From Penaeus vannamei (lineage: Eukaryota; Arthropoda; Malacostraca; Decapoda; Penaeidae), in assembly GCF_042767895.1 (NCBI RefSeq), contig NC_091565.1, forward strand, positions 40,037,092 to 40,048,035: a DNA stretch of 10,944 nt, in the 5' to 3' direction. This document shows, piece by piece, positions 9,392-10,944 of the stretch. Below the pieces are notes generated by a model that saw only the letters and a program-made list of their open reading frames with translations, was not told the origin of the DNA and searched no databases. Made by a program: the position numbers and the translations under genes. Every line of letters begins with the position of its first letter. Positions within the stretch are counted from its first letter, which is position 1.

Positions 9392-9625
9392 ATAAAACGT
9401 AATTTATTATTATTTATTATGGTCGTTATTTTTGTCATCATCGTCTTCAAACTAATTTTAATAATCACTATCATTAATGATAGTTATAATTATATTTTCT
9501 GTTATTATTGCTGTTGTCGTTGTTTGCTTATCATTAGTTCATTATTGCTGTTATTGTTAGTAGTCGTAGTAGTAGTACCAATATTACTAATATTATTGTT
9601 GTTATTATTGTTTTTATTACTGAGA
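9392..9625 (+). repeat. Degenerate ATT/TTG trinucleotide tract
   Basis: A TTATTATT-, TTGTTG- and GTAGTAGTA-rich stretch with many substitutions, similar in character to 812-1235. The plus-strand frame at 9215-9724 owes its length and its Leu/Val/Ile run to this tract. Confidence 0.75.
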
Positions 9626-10084
9626 AACCCGTCAAGGGGAGAGTGGGAACGGCGTCATTGCATTCAATTGCATACACAGCCTTTGTGTACATTAACCCCT
9701 AAACGCCTAAACGGCTATATTTAACCAAAGAACCATGGCTGTGCGTCAACATATATGTAATGTATATGCCATTTCGCATAGTGGACGACATTCTGGTCAA
9801 CAGTGCAGTTCAGTGCAGCTCGGGTTATTATCAAATTATTAATTGATTAGTTTTTTTATTCTTGTATCATATAATTAAACATCAATGTACCATTCACCTG
9901 TCATCACTCTCTGGTCAACAGTTCATGAATGTTGTCTTTCTAAGATGTTGCAGCAATACAAAAATTATACTGCATGCGACCCCTTCCCCCCTGCCCCCCC
10001 CCCCCAACAACCTACATCAGTTGCAAGCAAAGATGCTGTACGTTCGTTTCTTGATAGTAAATTTTAGAGGCAAATTCTGACTAG
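9626..10084. other. Gene-free stretch with poly-C
   Basis: No supported gene. The 13-mer tctggtcaacagt occurs at about 9791 and again at about 9911. A C-rich run at 9980-10005 includes 12 consecutive C at 9994-10005, which can be a sequencing trouble spot. Confidence 0.55.
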
Positions 10085-10291
10085 CTTGATTTGTATCTCG
10101 AGACACTAACAAAAGCGTTAGAAAAAGACCGCGACAGAGCAAGGAAGTGGACACGTTTTGGGCGTGCCAAGCGGAGCAACTTTCAGCCTGTGCCAACCAG
10201 CGTACTCTGCCTGAAACACTTCGAGCCCGATTGCTTTGCGAACAGAATGGCTTAGGACATGGGATTTGCAAAACGGTAGGCCATTTCCAAT
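10085..10291 (+). pseudogene. THAP-domain zinc-finger relic
   Basis: In plus frame 2, after a stop at 10082, the translation contains RARKWTRFGRAKRSNFQP, then VLCLKHFEPDCF. This is the second half of a THAP domain: the invariant Trp (10148-10150), the Cys-x-x-His zinc pair (Cys 10208-10210, His 10217-10219) and the HFEPDCF block. THAP domains are C2CH DNA-binding fingers of about 90 residues found in P-element-type transposases and in derived host transcription factors. The N-terminal Cys pair is not visible in frame. In-frame TAG codons occur at 10253-10255 and 10277-10279, the second just before AIS, where the family's AVPT-like box would fall. It is therefore a decayed fragment, either of a P-like transposon or of a dead THAP gene; context does not decide. 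The longer minus-strand ORF over it is a shadow. Confidence 0.7.
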
Positions 10292-10770
10292 TTATATTTG
10301 TCATGATCACAACAGCATAGGGATACGTGATATAATGAGTATATATATATATAAAGGTTTCAAGAGCAATGTAATAGTATATACAACAGGGAGTAATCTG
10401 TACAATATCACCAATAGGTTCACTGGTATATAACACGTATCTACACCTATATACTTAATCAAGGAGTGCAAAATGGAAATAAGGAATACAAATATACGCT
10501 CCAAATATTTATTTATAACAATAGATATCAGAAGCTAAAACGCAAATTAAGTACAAAAACAGAATATAACTTTATATTGGACTCTGTACATCCATTATAT
10601 ATGGTACATACTGGAAATAGTTTGTGCTGACATGACATTATATAATATCTGAACGCGATACAAATGTCTTTTTTGATTGGTTAATTGACTGACAATATCG
10701 CACAAGAAAATCATATAGAATTAGAAAAAAATAAACGGATAGGAAACGGTATGCTTCTCTCTATGTGGAT

Positions 10771-10772
<2 letters not shown>
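10292..10772. other. AT-rich gene-free stretch
   Basis: Only short chance frames and a small TA run at about 10338-10352. No exon, RNA gene or mobile-element signature was found. Confidence 0.5.

Positions 10773-10844
<72 letters not shown>
10773..10844 (+). repeat. (GT)36 microsatellite
   Basis: A pure GT run of 72 bp. The flanks are themselves similar: atgcttctctctatgtggatg at 10751-10771 and atgcttcactgtgtggatg at 10853-10871, suggesting a local duplication around or including the repeat. Confidence 0.97.
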
Positions 10845-10846
<2 letters not shown>

Positions 10847-10944
10847 ATCCATATGCTTCACTGTGTGGATGTGTTTTCTGTTTGCTGAATCCGATGCAAA
10901 TTATATGACATGTGTTTCCACCTGCTAACACCTCTCACTGTTGT

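Noticed and set aside
9215..9724. Plus-strand 169-codon ORF with a Leu/Val-rich run resembling membrane helices
   Set aside because: The hydrophobic run is the translation of the ATT/TTG/GTA trinucleotide tract.
10017..10436. Minus-strand 139-codon ORF
   Set aside because: It overlaps the THAP relic on the opposite strand and includes TA-repeat translation; no domain is visible.

Overview
The window looks like nuclear DNA of an arthropod or other invertebrate, most plausibly a decapod crustacean. The reasons are extreme dinucleotide microsatellite density (TG/CA/TA runs of 50-115 bp), long GGA and ATC/ATT low-complexity tracts, a decayed mariner transposase, a THAP-domain relic, and short exons with GT/AG introns of about 150 bp. 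No prokaryotic gene organisation is visible. The taxon is inferred from texture only; no protein here fixes it.

Layout. Positions 1-810 are a purine-only GGA/GA tract with nested tandem units. Positions 812-1235 are a degenerate ATC/ATT trinucleotide tract. 1236-1842 is gene-free sequence. From 1843 to 7944 lies a large imperfect inverted repeat: left arm 1843-3805, right arm 5747-7944, separated by a spacer of about 1.94 kb. The spacer holds (TG)57-(CA)25-(TA)30, long AT blocks, a compound TG/CA/TA field and an internally deleted, frameshifted mariner copy (5269-5746). Its 3' end is cut exactly where the right arm starts. A 500-N scaffold gap (7945-8444) hides the outer end of the right arm. 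8445-10944 is mostly gene-free, with microsatellites, an ATT-rich tract and a THAP zinc-finger relic (about 10085-10291).

The main result is that each arm carries the last two coding exons of one spliced gene. It reads away from the spacer (minus strand in the left arm, plus strand in the right). The longest ORFs at these places lie on the opposite strand and are shadows; the real reading frame is short and split by a 142-150 bp intron. The predicted product is a two-helix membrane hairpin with a basic N-flank and a cytosolic tail of about 30 residues. The tail has a Tyr-x-x-Leu motif and ends in an acidic dileucine signal, so an endolysosomal membrane protein is a reasonable guess. The family is not recognised. 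Upstream exons are not in the window. All nine base differences between the two coding copies change the amino acid, and the right copy has lost the in-frame splice donor used in the left copy. The pair is therefore either a pair of decaying gene-end fragments or a diverging duplicate family.

The other ORFs come from simple repeats, from N runs, or from strands opposite to better-supported features.
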